From Boswellia sacra (lineage: Eukaryota > Streptophyta > Magnoliopsida > Sapindales > Burseraceae): DNA of 64,000 bases. Numbering within the stretch: position 1 is the first letter of the stretch; every line of letters starts with the position of its first letter. The position numbers and the translations under genes are program-made. Location of the stretch: positions 124,001 through 188,000 of the forward strand of contig SNVD02007596.1 of assembly GCA_013180625.2 (NCBI GenBank), read 5' to 3'. The notes under the pieces were generated by a model, which was given only the letters and a program-made list of their open reading frames with translations, was not told the DNA's origin and did not search any database. Below, piece by piece: positions 23,894-36,160 of this stretch.

Positions 23894-25024
23894 TTTAATC
23901 CATCCATGGTTGCGGGCATTTTCTCATAAATGCAGGGTATCTATGTGAAATAGTGTATAGATATACATATTTTAAATTACGTTAGCCATATTTCTGCAAG
24001 AGGCAGATGAAATGTTTCTATATGTGGCTTGGCATTTTAGGAGTGACTTCAGTAAAGATATTAATATCGATTGTTTTGCCAGTAAATGTTACAGAAAAGG
24101 GGAACTAACTGACAACCCCATGATCAATAAGTTGCATAATTTGGTAGTAATTCTGAAAGCTTTCCAGGTCAGTATAGAAGCTTCTCCAATAAGACGAGGG
24201 CCTGTTACCAGAAGATATATAATCTTCTCCAGACGTTGAGCACCTGTCTCTTGCAGAGTGCTTTATGAGATCATTATTCACTTGTATTAACCATTATTAT
24301 AACGACTATCATATTGAGATAAGTAAATATTGATACAGTCATGAATGAATTCTTTGAAGAACAAAATTGTTGAACGTTATGGTCTTTATTGTATTAATAT
24401 CTTGAGACTAGGTTTCTCTGGGGACTGGCATCAATATCCCAGGAAGGAAAAAAGGTATATTTTTTAGATGATTTTAGGAAGGATTTAGCATCAACATTAA
24501 TCAAATATGTTGATAACATCTCGAAGTGTAAATTTCGCAGATAATTGTGTTGTCTTATACTTTAGCATGAAGAAGGGGAAAGGAGAAAATTTGTAAGACA
24601 AAAATTTTGCTATATCCAGAGAGCGCTTGGATTTGTCTTTTAGATTTCAGGAAATATCGGCGTGTAAGCGGGTGTAAAGAAATGAAGATTACAAATAGAG
24701 GTGGCTAAAACATTCCTGTTATGTGTTGAGCTAACAAGATATACAAAACTGGAACTTATGAAGATCTGAAATGATAACCAAATAATCTGACAAATCATTT
24801 TGAGGAATCGTAAATGAAAAGGCTAAAAGTACCTCCTGTTGATTTCATGGGATCAAAACTACAAACATCTACACCATAAAGAAAATATACTTTCTCCAAA
24901 TCAAAAAACAAAAAGGAGAAGAGGACAAGCTCTGGCATTTGCGGAGATGTCATGACAAGAAATATAATGAAAGAATAATAAATGAATAACACTTCGAAGT
25001 ATTTCAACACAAATATGTAATAGT
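23894..25024. other. convergent intergenic region between NIC1 and NET2
   Basis: Holds the 3' UTRs of two genes transcribed toward each other. A 75-codon plus-strand frame at 24012-24239 lies in the probable NIC1 3' UTR and resembles no family. No repeat or RNA gene recognised. Confidence 0.45.
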
Positions 25025-28000
25025 CTACCTACTCGATCCTGATCTAAGACCATTATACTTCTTTGCTAGTGCAGGGTGCATGCAGGACAAGAATGATGAC
25101 TTTTGCTTCTTTGGTTTGACGCCAAAGATAAATGATCTCAAAGGAACCCGAGTCTTACTATCTGCATGATCCAGCTCGATATTAGAATCACTCTTTGATT
25201 CAGCAAGCCCGAATTCCTCACTCAAAGAGGTCAGAGTCTTCTCAAGATCAATTTGTAGAGTTGTGACATGGTCAAGACCTGCTTGCAACTCATCTGCAAC
25301 CTTGTTATTCTCTTGTTTCATGTTTAAAACCTCACCCTGGAACTTTGCAGCTTGATAGCTTGTGAACTTGAAGTCGTAGTCTTCTGCACTCAGCCTCAAA
25401 GCACCAGTTATTTCTTCTTGAATGTTGCATAAAGATGAGAACCTTTCTGTCAGTTCCTCCTTCAGTAATGCACTTTTCTCCATCCAGAGTGTTAGTTCAG
25501 TCTGTATCTCTCTCAGGTGATTGTATAATGGTCTTATATCCGATCTTAGAGAATATTTTATGCTACTACTATCCGAGTGCTTCTTTTTTCTGTCCTGGAC
25601 TTTAGATACCTCAACCTCCAAATCTTTGACTTCAGTTTCAAATTTCTGTATCTGATGGAACGTGGTGCTGAATCTTAACCAAAAATCTAAGTTTTCCTCT
25701 AACAATTCATCAATGCTCATCCTGAATTTTTCTTCAATCGCTGAAGTGGTTTGAGATTGGTCTACAGGAATCACCTTGATGTCTTCTTCCTCTGTTGTAG
25801 TTCTTGGTGTTTCACTCACAGTTACTTTTTGTTCAGCACATTGATCATCTAAATTGTTATCTTCATCGGCGAGTGCCTGCAGAATCCTCAGTTTCTCTCG
25901 CAAAGCTCTTATCTCTTCATCCTTCTTGGCATTAGCACTTCTCAGTTCTTCAAGCTGCAGTTTTATCTCAAAGGTGTTTTCCCCCGTTTTTATGCCTTCT
26001 TCACCAGTTTGTATGCCTTCTTCATCAAGCTTCTTCTTGAGCTCCATGTAGTTCTGTGACACTTTAGTATACTCTGTCAACAAGACTTTTTCTCTATTTT
26101 CTGCACCATTCAACATCTTTTTCCCATCTGGCTCATCCCCTGGTTCTGTCTCCTGTTCTTCCCTTTCAACATTGAGAGAATTAGCTGGTGCTTGTGATGA
26201 AGCTTGGTTGTCAACTTTTTCCTGTGTCATTTGGTCTGGACTCTTTTCTAAAAGATTGCAAGGTTCAATATTCGACTGGGGTTGACTAGAAACTTCTCCT
26301 TGATTTCCTGGAATAGTAGAAAGATCATGTTCTTTTGTATGCTTTGCAACTTCTGTTTGCACACCGATAGCCTTCTCTTCTTTTTCTATTGAACCAGAGA
26401 CCTTGAACTCCTCATTTGGCTTCTCACACTGCTGTTTGTCATCAGCAAGTTTAGGTGCACACTCAGATCCTTCAAGCTGTTTCTGGAATTGGACTTCAAC
26501 AGGAGATGTCTTCTCTTTTTCTGGTGAATTTTGAACCTCATGCTCCTCAAGTAGCTTCACACTCTGCTGTCCCTGGAGACCATTATTAGAATCCATTTCA
26601 CCTTCTTGCCCATCTATTTCATTCTGTGACTTGACTTGAATGGTGGACATCTCCTCTTTTTGTGGTGTCTTATCTTTTTCTGCTGAAGGTTTGACCTCAC
26701 TCTCCTCAAGCAGCTTCACACTCTGTTGTCTCTGGAGACCATCATTAGAATTCACTTCACCTTCTTGTCGATCTATCTCCTTCTGTGACTTAACTTGAAT
26801 GGTGGACGTTTCCTCTTTTTGTGGTGTCTTATCTTTTTCTGATGAAGGTTCGACCTCACTCTCCTCAGGCTGCTTTACAATCTGCTGTCTCTGGAGATCA
26901 TCATTAGAATTCAATTCACTTTCTTGTCCATCTATCTCCTTCTGCAACTTGATTTGAATGGTGGACGTCTCCTCTTTTTGTGGTGTCCTATCTTTTTCAG
27001 ATGAAGGTTCGACCTCACTCTCCTCAGGCAGCTTCAGGCTCTGTTGTCTGTGGAGATCATCATTAGAATTCAATTCACTTTCTTGTCCATCTATCTCCTT
27101 CTGCAACTTGACTTGAATGGTGGACATCTCCTCTTTTTTTGGTTTCTTATCAATCTCTGATGAAGGTTCGACCTCACTCTTCTCAGGCAGCCTTACACTC
27201 TGCTGTCTCTGGAGATCATCATTAGAAGTCAATTCACTCTCTTGTCCATCTATCTCCTTTTGCGACTTGGCTTGAATGGTGGACATCTCCTCTTTTTGTG
27301 GTGTCTTATCTTTTTCTGATGAAGGTTTGACCTCACTCTCAGGTAGTTTCACACTCTGCTGTCTCTGGAGACCATCATTAGAATCACTTTCTTGTCCATC
27401 TATCTCCTTCTGCGACTTGACTTGATTGGTGGACATCTCTTTTTGTGGTGTCTTATCTTTTTCCCATAAAGGTTTGACCTCACTCTCCTCGGGTAGCTTC
27501 ACATTCTGCAGTATCTCAGGAGCATCATTAGGATTCAGTGCACCTTCATGTCCATCTATCTCCTGCAGCTTGCCTTGAAAAGTGGATTTGTCCTCCTTTT
27601 CCGATGAATGCTGAATCTCCTCATCTGGCTTCAGACTTTGCAGCTTATCAGCATTGAACTGAGGACTATGAGCTTCTGTACTAAATGTTTGGAGATAGTT
27701 ATTCTGGTCTTTGACATTACCGTTAAGACCTTGAAGTCTCTGCAAGTTTTCTTCCATCATGACCAGCTTATTGCTTAACTCGTTTTTGCCATTGATTAGC
27801 GTTGCCTTTTCACCTTCTAAGATTTGAATTTGTGTTTGAAGCTCATTAGTCTCTGTTTGGAGTCTCTCTATGAGAGATGTCTGTGATGAAAATGCAGTGT
27901 CCAAGCTAACCACTTTGTTCACAAGTTCATCAATCTTCTCTGCCATTTCTTCCACTGTGAGTGATTCACCGGACCCAACCTCAAGCTGTTCCTTTATCTT

Positions 28001-30012
28001 CTCTTGAGATGGCCCCAATTCCTCTCCACCTTGTGTGGTACTCCCTTCTACCGCCTTCACTGAATCATCTTCTGCAGATGGCCTTGTCTGACTGGTTTCA
28101 TTACCAGATAACTCATCCTGGATAGACTGTAACTTCCCTTGAGTATCCTTGATCTTTTTTGGTTCTACTTTTGCTTCCTCAGCTGATCCCTCATGTTTCT
28201 CCTTCAACTTAGTCAGTGTCTCCTGGCATGATTTCAATGCTGTTGATGCCATCAAAGTTCGAGCCTCCTCGTCTTCAATGACAATGCCTGCTCCAAATTC
28301 ATCTTGTAACCTGTAAACCCTTCCTTGCATTTCCTTGATCTTGTTCTCAATGTCCCAATACTTGGCCAGCTTATCCTCATATGAGCTTTTGACAAACTCT
28401 TTCTCAGTTTGTAGGGCCAGAATTTTTTTCTGAAGATTGCCAATCTCCTTAAGCCCCTCATCTTTGGTCAAACCGGATTTAGCAACTATAGCGGCAGCTT
28501 TTCTGGACTTACTGGGTCTCAATTTCTTAGTGGCTGATGTTAACCTACTGGCTGTCGTTACGACACTCCTTAAATCTTTTAGAGGAGCCTTTGGAACGTT
28601 TGGGATGTTTCCTTTCTGAACGTCTGACCTCTTTATGACTCTGGGCGAGGCATCTTCATCATCTTCATCCACAAAATGGACTTGATCTGGAAAAACAGCC
28701 GCAATGGTGTTGTTGGCATTCTGTAACTCAGTCGATATATGGTCATAACGTTCAGCTAAGGCTCGATATGCTCGGTAAGCTTCTTCAACAAATGCTATCA
28801 GCTCTGGCCTCTTTTTGTAGTACATTTCTGCTCTCTTGGCAAAGGAGTCTCCATCTTCTTCAATCAGTTTAAGTGTATATGCTACCTTTTCCTCCAAATC
28901 TGCAATTACCATATTTACGAAATTTTTTATCAAGATTCATAACCAGAAATAAAGGTGCTTTTCTCTTTATAAATCTTTCAACTATTTGCTTAGTAGATGG
29001 CATCATTTATCTGTACTCCTAGACAAATTTCTGCCACATATGTTGCTCATGGATTCCTAAATTTGATTTGATTGATAGTTAGTCTATCCCCTCTTTGATA
29101 CAATGCAAAACTTTGGAGTATGTAATGAATCTTCAAAACCGTTAAGTCCAGAGGGACAGTAGGAATTTGAAGTAAACAATCAAATTAAATCAAGGAAGAG
29201 ATGAGAGCTTTGATTTTAAAGTGTTATCATCATCATCATCATTTTTCCTTAAGTTTCATGGTCTAATTGCTGGATAACAAAGTTCAAAGAGGGTCTTTGG
29301 TTTCTTAGACAATCAAAAAGCAAATCATATAATCTAAAACAAAAGAAAAATCAATTCACCTATAAAATTAAAAAGAAGAACAAATCGTTGGCTGCATTTC
29401 TGCTCTGTATATGCAAATTTGCTACGTGGGTTCATCTGATGCTGAGTTAAGCAAAATTGAATTCAAGAAAATTGTTTTTCAGGAGTAGACTACATCATGT
29501 ACCTCTTTGATGATGAAACTATAAATTGGCAAGAAAGGAGATGGACACCCTATCTAGCTTCTGAAAGAAACAGAGCATAACTATATGATTTACAAGCTGT
29601 TTCCATCATATGTAAGTTGTGCTTGTGCATCAAATAACTTGATTTTGATTGAGCATTTTGAGTTTAATAATTGAAACCATATTAATAGTTTTGTAAACTC
29701 TAGATTGTTGAATTAAAAGCAATACATTCCATAAAAAGCACTTTGATCAGAAGCAAAATTGTGATAAAAAAACAAGTTAAAAAAAAAAAAACTTGAACAT
29801 GCACGAGATTAGATGACTCAAAGCCATCTAAATTACTACCAGGGATCAGGATTGAAAATTCATATATGATCATAGTAAGATGAAATTTTGACATCAACCC
29901 AGTTGAAAATATATATACCTTGAAGGTTCTGCTCGAGCCATTTGGACTGCTTTGTTCTGATGTGGCTCGCCCACCACCATGAATATGCATTGCTTGCAGC
30001 TCTCTGCAACAT
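25025..30012 (-). CDS. NET2: NETWORKED 2-type actin-binding coiled-coil protein
   Basis: Two coding exons: 30012-29919 (31 codons plus one base) and 28899-25025, giving 1322 residues. The short first exon encodes MLQRAASNAYSWWWASHIRT, the start of the NET actin-binding (NAB) domain. That domain continues in exon 2 through DGDSFAKRAEMYYKKRPELI and YRALAERYDHIS to about residue 95. A basic linker and long coiled coils follow (to about 420), then a hydrophilic 53-residue tandem repeat array (about 475-810). The C-terminal coiled coils include a FRMSIDELLEENLDFWLRF motif and end in a basic tail. NET2 proteins link actin filaments to membranes, in Arabidopsis mainly the pollen-tube plasma membrane via PRK receptors. 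The tissue role here is inferred. The member (2A-2D) is not resolved. Confidence 0.93.
26540..27570 (-). repeat. coding tandem repeat in NET2, 159-bp (53-residue) unit, about 7 copies
   Basis: The motif encoding KEIDGQE recurs at plus positions 27551, 27395, 27245, 27086, 26927, 26768 and 26609. The spacings are 156, 150, 159, 159, 159 and 159, all multiples of three. Each unit reads roughly QRQQSVKLPEESEVxPSSEK, then DKTPQKEEMSTIQVK, then SQKEIDGQE. An eighth, very degenerate copy follows toward the C-terminus. Confidence 0.92.
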
Positions 30013-31185
30013 ATTTTGATCTTCCTTCCAATCTTTCTTCTGTCTTTACAATAGCACAAACATGCAAAAACTAAAACTCTCACTAAAAGATATATATGAA
30101 TTTATGTGTATATATTTATCTATCCTTTCTTCCTCTCTCTCTTTGATAGGCAAAAATGATGAGAAAGAGACGAGAAAAGAAGAGTCTGAAAAGAGAAAGA
30201 GAAGGAGGATTAAAGATGAACTAGAATACAATTAAATTCAATACAATAGAACAGAATACAAGACTTTTGTGTTCTGTTGTGTTGTGAAGAAGACACAAAC
30301 AAACGTGCAAGCTTATGGAGGGTTACAACACTTTATGGAGGGGAGCAAACTTCGCCCGCTTTCACTGTTGGAACCTTCCCTGCCTTTTTATTAATTAAAT
30401 GTACATAATAATTTCATTTACCAAACTTAGGATCTGCATGGATGGAAGAAAGTATGATCACTTTCTAATGAGTACTTCTTCTATATGTTTTTTTTTTTAA
30501 TATATTTATCAAACGGGCCATTCCATATTTAGCAAAAATAAATCACTGATGAATTATGATTCTAATTAAGCACTTTTAGCTGTGGTAGAATAGAAATTCT
30601 TAATTTTATCTTTAATCTTATCCATAGTAAATCCCAATATTAATGGCCCTCATTGTAGTAAAATTCTTTTTGACAAAAATCAAAGAAAAATCTTGTTTTG
30701 AAGGTAAGTTTAGTAACGTTTAAATTTGTAGTATACTTTATTTTAGATGAAAAGCCTAGCAGATATCAAAGAATTGATGGGATTATAATTCAATTACAAC
30801 ATAATTAAAACCCTAGAGGCACTTTGGAATATTACTCATGTTTTATTTCGCCAAACAAGAAAAAGGAATGTAATTAAATGGACACCAAATTAGATAATAT
30901 CAAAGCAAGCCAATTGTACATAGCCACGTGGCATTGCAGGCTTTGCCAGGTGTGATGTGACGAGCACCTTTCTTTTTGCTTTGGGCCCTTTAAATAAATA
31001 AACTAATAAATCTTATTGTTATTAATATTGTTCTTGTATTAATTATTGTGATTAAGGGTCGTTTAATTAATTAATTTTCTTCTTGCGATGTGTGTCAGTC
31101 TGTCACCAAGCTGGGATTGCGAAAAAGATCTCCTTTTTCTTTCTTTTATTATACTTTATAACTACAAGGCACCTGAGCTTGGACT
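30013..31185 (-). promoter_or_regulatory. NET2 5' leader and upstream region
   Basis: The gene-strand leader is pyrimidine-rich (TCTTTCTCTTT-type runs, about 30130-30220). Two upstream ATG frames occur. One (30231-30046, 61 codons) ends before the NET2 ATG, and one (start 30083) overlaps the NET2 start in another frame. Beyond about 30330 the sequence is ordinary AT-rich spacer. Confidence 0.4.
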
Positions 31186-31189
31186 TAAC

Positions 31190-31670
31190 AAATGGGCACC
31201 ACAGAATGATGGAGTGCTCTTAGAAATAATTGATCTGAGAAGGATTAATTCAAATTTGTCTGTTAGGTTAAAAGAGAATAGAGGACTTCAGTTTTCTGAA
31301 ACTCAAAATTACCCCATGAGGATACTGTATCACCGTTAGATTTAACAGAAAATATATTAAATAGTAACTTAACATTTTAGAAACTATTTAGAAAAGGGTA
31401 TTATAGAATATTTTACTGCTTATTAGCGTTAAGTTATTATTTAATGTATTTTTTGTTAAATTAACCCAATCTAATATTAGCATTAAGTTATTATTCAATA
31501 CATTTTTCGTTAAATCTAACGGTTTAATATATTTTTCGTTAAATCTAACGGCGCTACAGTAACCTCAGGGGCATTCTTAGATTTCAGAAAACTGAGGTCC
31601 TCAATTTTTTTAGGCCGTAAATTAAAATTATTCCATCTAATAACAAAATTAGAGGTGCCCAATCTATCAA
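31190..31670. mobile_element. foldback MITE-like element
   Basis: GAGGACTTCAGTTTTCTGAA at 31281 onward is mirrored by TTCAGAAAACTGAGGTCCTC ending at 31602. The inversion continues through CCCC..TGAGG.TACTGTA and CCGTTAGATTTAAC on both arms, for roughly 100-120 bp each. Weaker similarity reaches out to GGGCACC on both sides. The right arm contains an extra internal duplication (CGTTAAATCTAACGG at about 31508 and 31538). No coding capacity and no clear target duplication. Confidence 0.75.
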
Positions 31671-33490
31671 AACTAAACAAAGAACATTGAGATCACCAAA
31701 TACCGGTATTTCCGTCAATTTTTTGGAGGGACTTCTTTGATATTTCTGGAATAGTAGTTATTAATAGACAATTGACCCTTTTGTTTTATTACCATTAATT
31801 GAAAACTAATATGGCCGATGGCCGATTTGGATCTTTGATTTTGTTTTTGTCACCCATGTAACATCTTTGTTTATAGATTTCAATTGAAAAATCAAAGCAA
31901 GATTCAACTTTATTATTGATAGGTGACAAATTTCTTATAACATGAAATATTACATCGAATAAGGTACTTATAATATTGTACGATAAACAATATATCGAAG
32001 AAATAGTCTAAAATGTCAACGGACATTTATGGTGAAAAATAATATAGAAATTATATTAATTATAAGATTTATAGCATAGAACATGAGATTGGTGACATAA
32101 CATGTGGGATTAATAAGATGTAACATTGCAGGAAACATCTATAATACTAATCTAATAATATGTGATCAATGTTTCGTATTATCAATCTTTTATGGTATTA
32201 TGAGCAAACATTGAGAACTTGATGTAGTAATAAATTGTGAAGATTTGAGGCCGGAAAAATGGTCTAAACTAGTCCTTTCGTCAACTTCCAAGTTCTAAAG
32301 TTTGAATTCTAAAGCTAATACAAGTGTGAACTTCTTCAAGAACCGATTTTTTGACAATTGACAAAAGGTTAAAAATGTGACAAAAGATAAGACTTGACGC
32401 TAAAGTTGCGTCCAAGAGCCTCCCACATCAATGACTTTTACAAACAATTATGTAACAAGAATTTTCGGTGATGTAATTATAGTGTGTGTGTGTATATATA
32501 ATCTGTAAATTTCCTATAATATATGATAAGATATTATTGGACCGACTGACCACATGTAAAAGTTGTTGGCCGTAGCAGCATTCGATCGGGGGCCATCCAA
32601 GTTGATGGAATTGAATCAAAATTGGGGGCATTTGAGAGTTGAAATATCTACCAAGTGTTGATAATGTGGGCTAAGTTCTTCAGGTCCACTGCAGCGAAGC
32701 GTGATCAGGGAATCATCTTTATTTCAACCAACTTTACTGAATTTTCTGGACTTTCAACTCAACTGACAGGAGGACATCGTTAACACAATTCAGTGACTCA
32801 GCGCTGTGTGTGGACCTCAGGACCGGTGCCTTTCTGCCTTTAGCTTAAGACATCTCTCAAGGCACCGCCTGCTCTGAAATTAAAAGATTCCTGTGGTGCG
32901 TGAGGAAACAGCAGTTCAGGTAACAGGCATGGAGTTTGAAAGTAGAGCACAGAGCACTATGTTACCGCTTTGGTAGAATTACCATACTAATTTACTATTT
33001 GTTTTTTACATTCAAATATTTGAGGAATTTTCCAGTTGGTGAATGATCACAAATTGCAATTTTTAATAGTTTAGCAGTAGAGCCATAAAGTGACAAAAAC
33101 TGGATGTGGGTCATCAATTGTGTCAGCGAAGAAGTTAAATAATTGAGCCACAGGTTGAGATTCAGGTGGGGTTGAACTGAATGATGAATATTTCAACTAC
33201 AGCAAAATTCTTAAGCAGTTGAGCTTTCTTGAGAAACAAACAAGTGCTTCCAAGAAAATAATATAGAAAACAGTTAAGAAAGTATACTCAAGGAACAAGA
33301 CATTTGTATATTACCCGGTTGGGACATTGATTAAGTATAGCACAGATGATAATTACTTACATGCTAAAGCTACTAGCATAGACATATTTCACATATTCAC
33401 ATATGGATATCAGTATTTACAATAAAGAATTTCCACCATTTCCAGCTTCCCCGGTTGGCTGATCTGCTATCACAGATTATAACTAACAAA
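31671..33490. other. intergenic spacer with a GC-richer island at 32655-32935
   Basis: AT-rich overall. The island at 32655-32935 has mixed composition, including GTGACTCAGCGCTGTGTG, and a possible splice donor (CAG/GTAACA) near 32919, but no open frame of note. It could be a non-coding transcript exon or regulatory sequence. Nothing else recognised. Confidence 0.35.
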
Positions 33491-33493
33491 ATG

Positions 33494-33616
33494 TTACAAG
33501 TACTTGGAGACGCCGGCATCTTCTTCAATCTCATTACCAAATTTAACGAGTGACTTTAAACGGTCAGATGCAAATCCTCTGTGCGCCCATCCAAGAAGCT
33601 GATGCAGAATGCAGAT
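33494..33616 (-). other. short conserved-looking open frame downstream of the small plant-specific gene
   Basis: On the minus strand a 41-codon frame starting at an ATG reads MICILHQLLGWAHRGFASDR and ends EIEEDAGVSKYL before a TAA at 33496-33494. Its residue mix and amphipathic pattern look coding, and an acceptor-like CAG precedes LLGW. It could be an alternative last exon of the gene at 33719-35343 or a remnant. I recognise no family. Confidence 0.3.
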
Positions 33617-33718
33617 CATTCCAATTAGCTTTCCGGCTCAAAATTCATTTTATCTAGTTTTATTCGCTTATTTCATACTGTTAACAGATTTGGTTCTTCT
33701 TATGCATCACAGGAAGAA

Positions 33719-35343
33719 CTATCCTTGCAACGCCATTCCATGAACAATGGGGTAGGGGACTTCAGAAGTCTGAAGAGAAGAAAGCCACTGCTCCATAAAA
33801 TTGTTGCCCTCTGCATATCCAACCAAAGTGCAAAGACCAATTCAGCCAAATGACAATTTTTTTAGTCCAATGTGAAGATAGAAACAGAAAGACAAATTCG
33901 TTTCATCGATGTTAAGGCAGCAGATAAAACCATACAGCCACGCAACACGACAAGTTCTACCGAAATGACACCACCAAGAATACAAGTAGTTACAATAAAA
34001 ATACAGAAGCATTGACATTAATGAATTACAAGGCAACCTACCCCCATTAGCCTAAAAAGCAAGCTTATGCCAAAAATGATAGATCGAAGTTAGTCAAATA
34101 ACAAGCATGGCACCTTAATAGTGTAGTAAACAATTTCAGAAGAAGGACTTGTACATTGAACGTGTGAGAGGCCACGACTTCACACGCGTTAGGCACACAA
34201 TCAGAGGGGTAACAATCCCTTTCACTGATGAGGCTATGTTGTCTAAGAAATAGCTAGAGTCAATTTATTGAAGCTGTGGAAAACAGAAATTGAGTTCCCC
34301 AATTTATTTGGTCATTTATGCAAGAGGTATTATCAATCTTATTCTTATTACAATGACTGTAGCTGCTTTAACAGCTTAGAGATCACAATCGGATTACTTC
34401 TAGAGTCTAGCAACCAGTTTAATATTATTAACATCAAGAGATAAGCTTGGCAATGGACAAATCCACAGTGAAACACAGCACCAACAGTATCCAAAGTACC
34501 ACACGCGCTTATGATCTAATAGCAACAAGACAACAGAAACCCTATTGCCATCGTATGTAAAATGAAATCAACAATCTATCATTTTTTCAACAACAATGAC
34601 AGACAAACTTTATCACAGTAACCACAATTCAGCACTCCGAGAAACTTTCAGATTTGACCCACAGAGCCATGACCAATCAAACACAGAAGAAAATGCCAAT
34701 TTGTTTTCAGAAATTGCACCCAAAAGTCAATAACTCACAGGACCTTCATAATTTTACTGAGCAAATAATGATGATGATCCATACTCAGTCAAGCAATAAC
34801 ATCAAATCATAGTACTCAAATCTTATACTTCCTAGCAGAGAGGAGGGTAAAATAAATAAATAAACAAAAAAGCTTGATATAGACATAGTTCATACCATTT
34901 GGTAGATTCTTGATAGCATTCAAGAGGTGGTTATTTGAGGCCTCAACCATCTGCTTGCAACCAGGCCGATAACAAGGAACCAACACTGCGAAACTATCAT
35001 CAGACTCATCATCACACTGAAAATCAGCCCCAAGAGGCTCCGACCACCCTATCGACCAATCAGAATCATCAGATTCAGAGCCTGATGAGCAAACACCACC
35101 ATCTGATGGCACCAACACAACATCATACTCCTTATCAACCTTCCTCCTCTCCTCCCTACTCTGCCACTTTCTCTTCACCTTTCTCGGTGATGAAGCTATT
35201 CTAGTTGATGGGAATTTCACAGTATCGCCAAAACTAGTCCACTCATTAGATGGTGAACTCAAAGATGACCCGTTTGAGACTGGCTCTTTCTCTTTGTTCC
35301 CACCCCATAACCACCATGAAAATCTAGTCAACGAAACCGCCAT
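33719..35343 (-). CDS. small plant-specific protein, function unknown (At4g38060/CCI-like?)
   Basis: Exons 35343-34896 and 33810-33719 join in phase to 179 residues. The N-terminus MAVSLTRFSWWLWGGNKEKE is a distinctive plant-specific opening. It is followed by a basic stretch (SPRKVKRKWQSREERRKVDK), then YDVVLVPSDGGVCSSGSESDDSDWSIGW, an acidic segment, and FAVLVPCYRPGCKQMVE. The last exon gives NNFMEQWLSSLQTS. I remember the same order of motifs in an uncharacterised plant family, and suspect kinship to Arabidopsis At4g38060 and the CLAVATA-complex-interactor CCI proteins. The neighbouring gene at 47633 resembles At4g38062, which supports this by gene order. No enzymatic motif or signal peptide is seen. 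The function should be treated as unknown. Confidence 0.8.
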
Positions 35344-36160
35344 TTCATCTATCTAACCCACAAAAATTTTGACCAATCTTTGATGTTCAGTGCAAGCAAA
35401 GATGATCTTTTTGACACCAAAATTGAGTTCCAAAAACAATTGAAATCGGAATCGAAGCTCTTCCCCAAGTGGCTAATGCCTGTTGCAGTAACCACTATAT
35501 CAGGAAAAACTCAAAATTAATATAAATACTAGATTAAGATAAATACAATCTCAACCTAACAAACTCATTTTACTCTCAAACTTTCCAAGCCAAAAGCTTG
35601 CAAAATGAAGGTAAAGCATAATCAATAATAACAAAAAGTTACTCTTCTTAATCAACAAAATTTTCTCTTTTTATGGATAGAATCTGTTAAAGCTCAGAAC
35701 TTTTCCACTTTAACCAACAAAAAATAAAATCTTGCTTAGCCCCATAACTTCCTTTTTTTCAAAATCACCATGCAAAAATAAAGAAAAAAAATCAATCTTT
35801 TAAAAATAATAGATTAAAAAAAACCAGGCCAAGACTTTGAGGGACAAAATTGGAATATTATCCGATCAAACGGTGAAATTCTCCCTCATGTAAACGGAAA
35901 GTCACCGGATAACTCAAAAACTTTTCACAGGCAACGAAACGGAAACGTTCACTTAGTGACACAGTGAGTGAGGCGAGTAAGCTCGGCGAAAACCCAGAAA
36001 ATCCTTTCACCGGAGAGAGAAACGGTGGTGGAAGATTAACAAAACAGGCCTAAACTATCTCTCGCTCTCGCTCATCTTCACTCTCTCTCTCTCTCTCCCT
36101 CCCTCCCTACTGATAAAATGACGGAGAGAAGCTCGTTGCTTCCCTGTTTATATAAGCGCT
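35344..36160 (-). promoter_or_regulatory. leader and TATA-type promoter of the small plant-specific gene
   Basis: On the gene strand TATATAAA occurs at 36154-36147, followed about 40 bases later by a GA-rich tract (36108-36080) typical of a plant leader start. Between it and the ATG (35343) lie nearly 770 bases, so the leader probably contains an intron. Transcription start is inferred near 36115. Confidence 0.5.
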
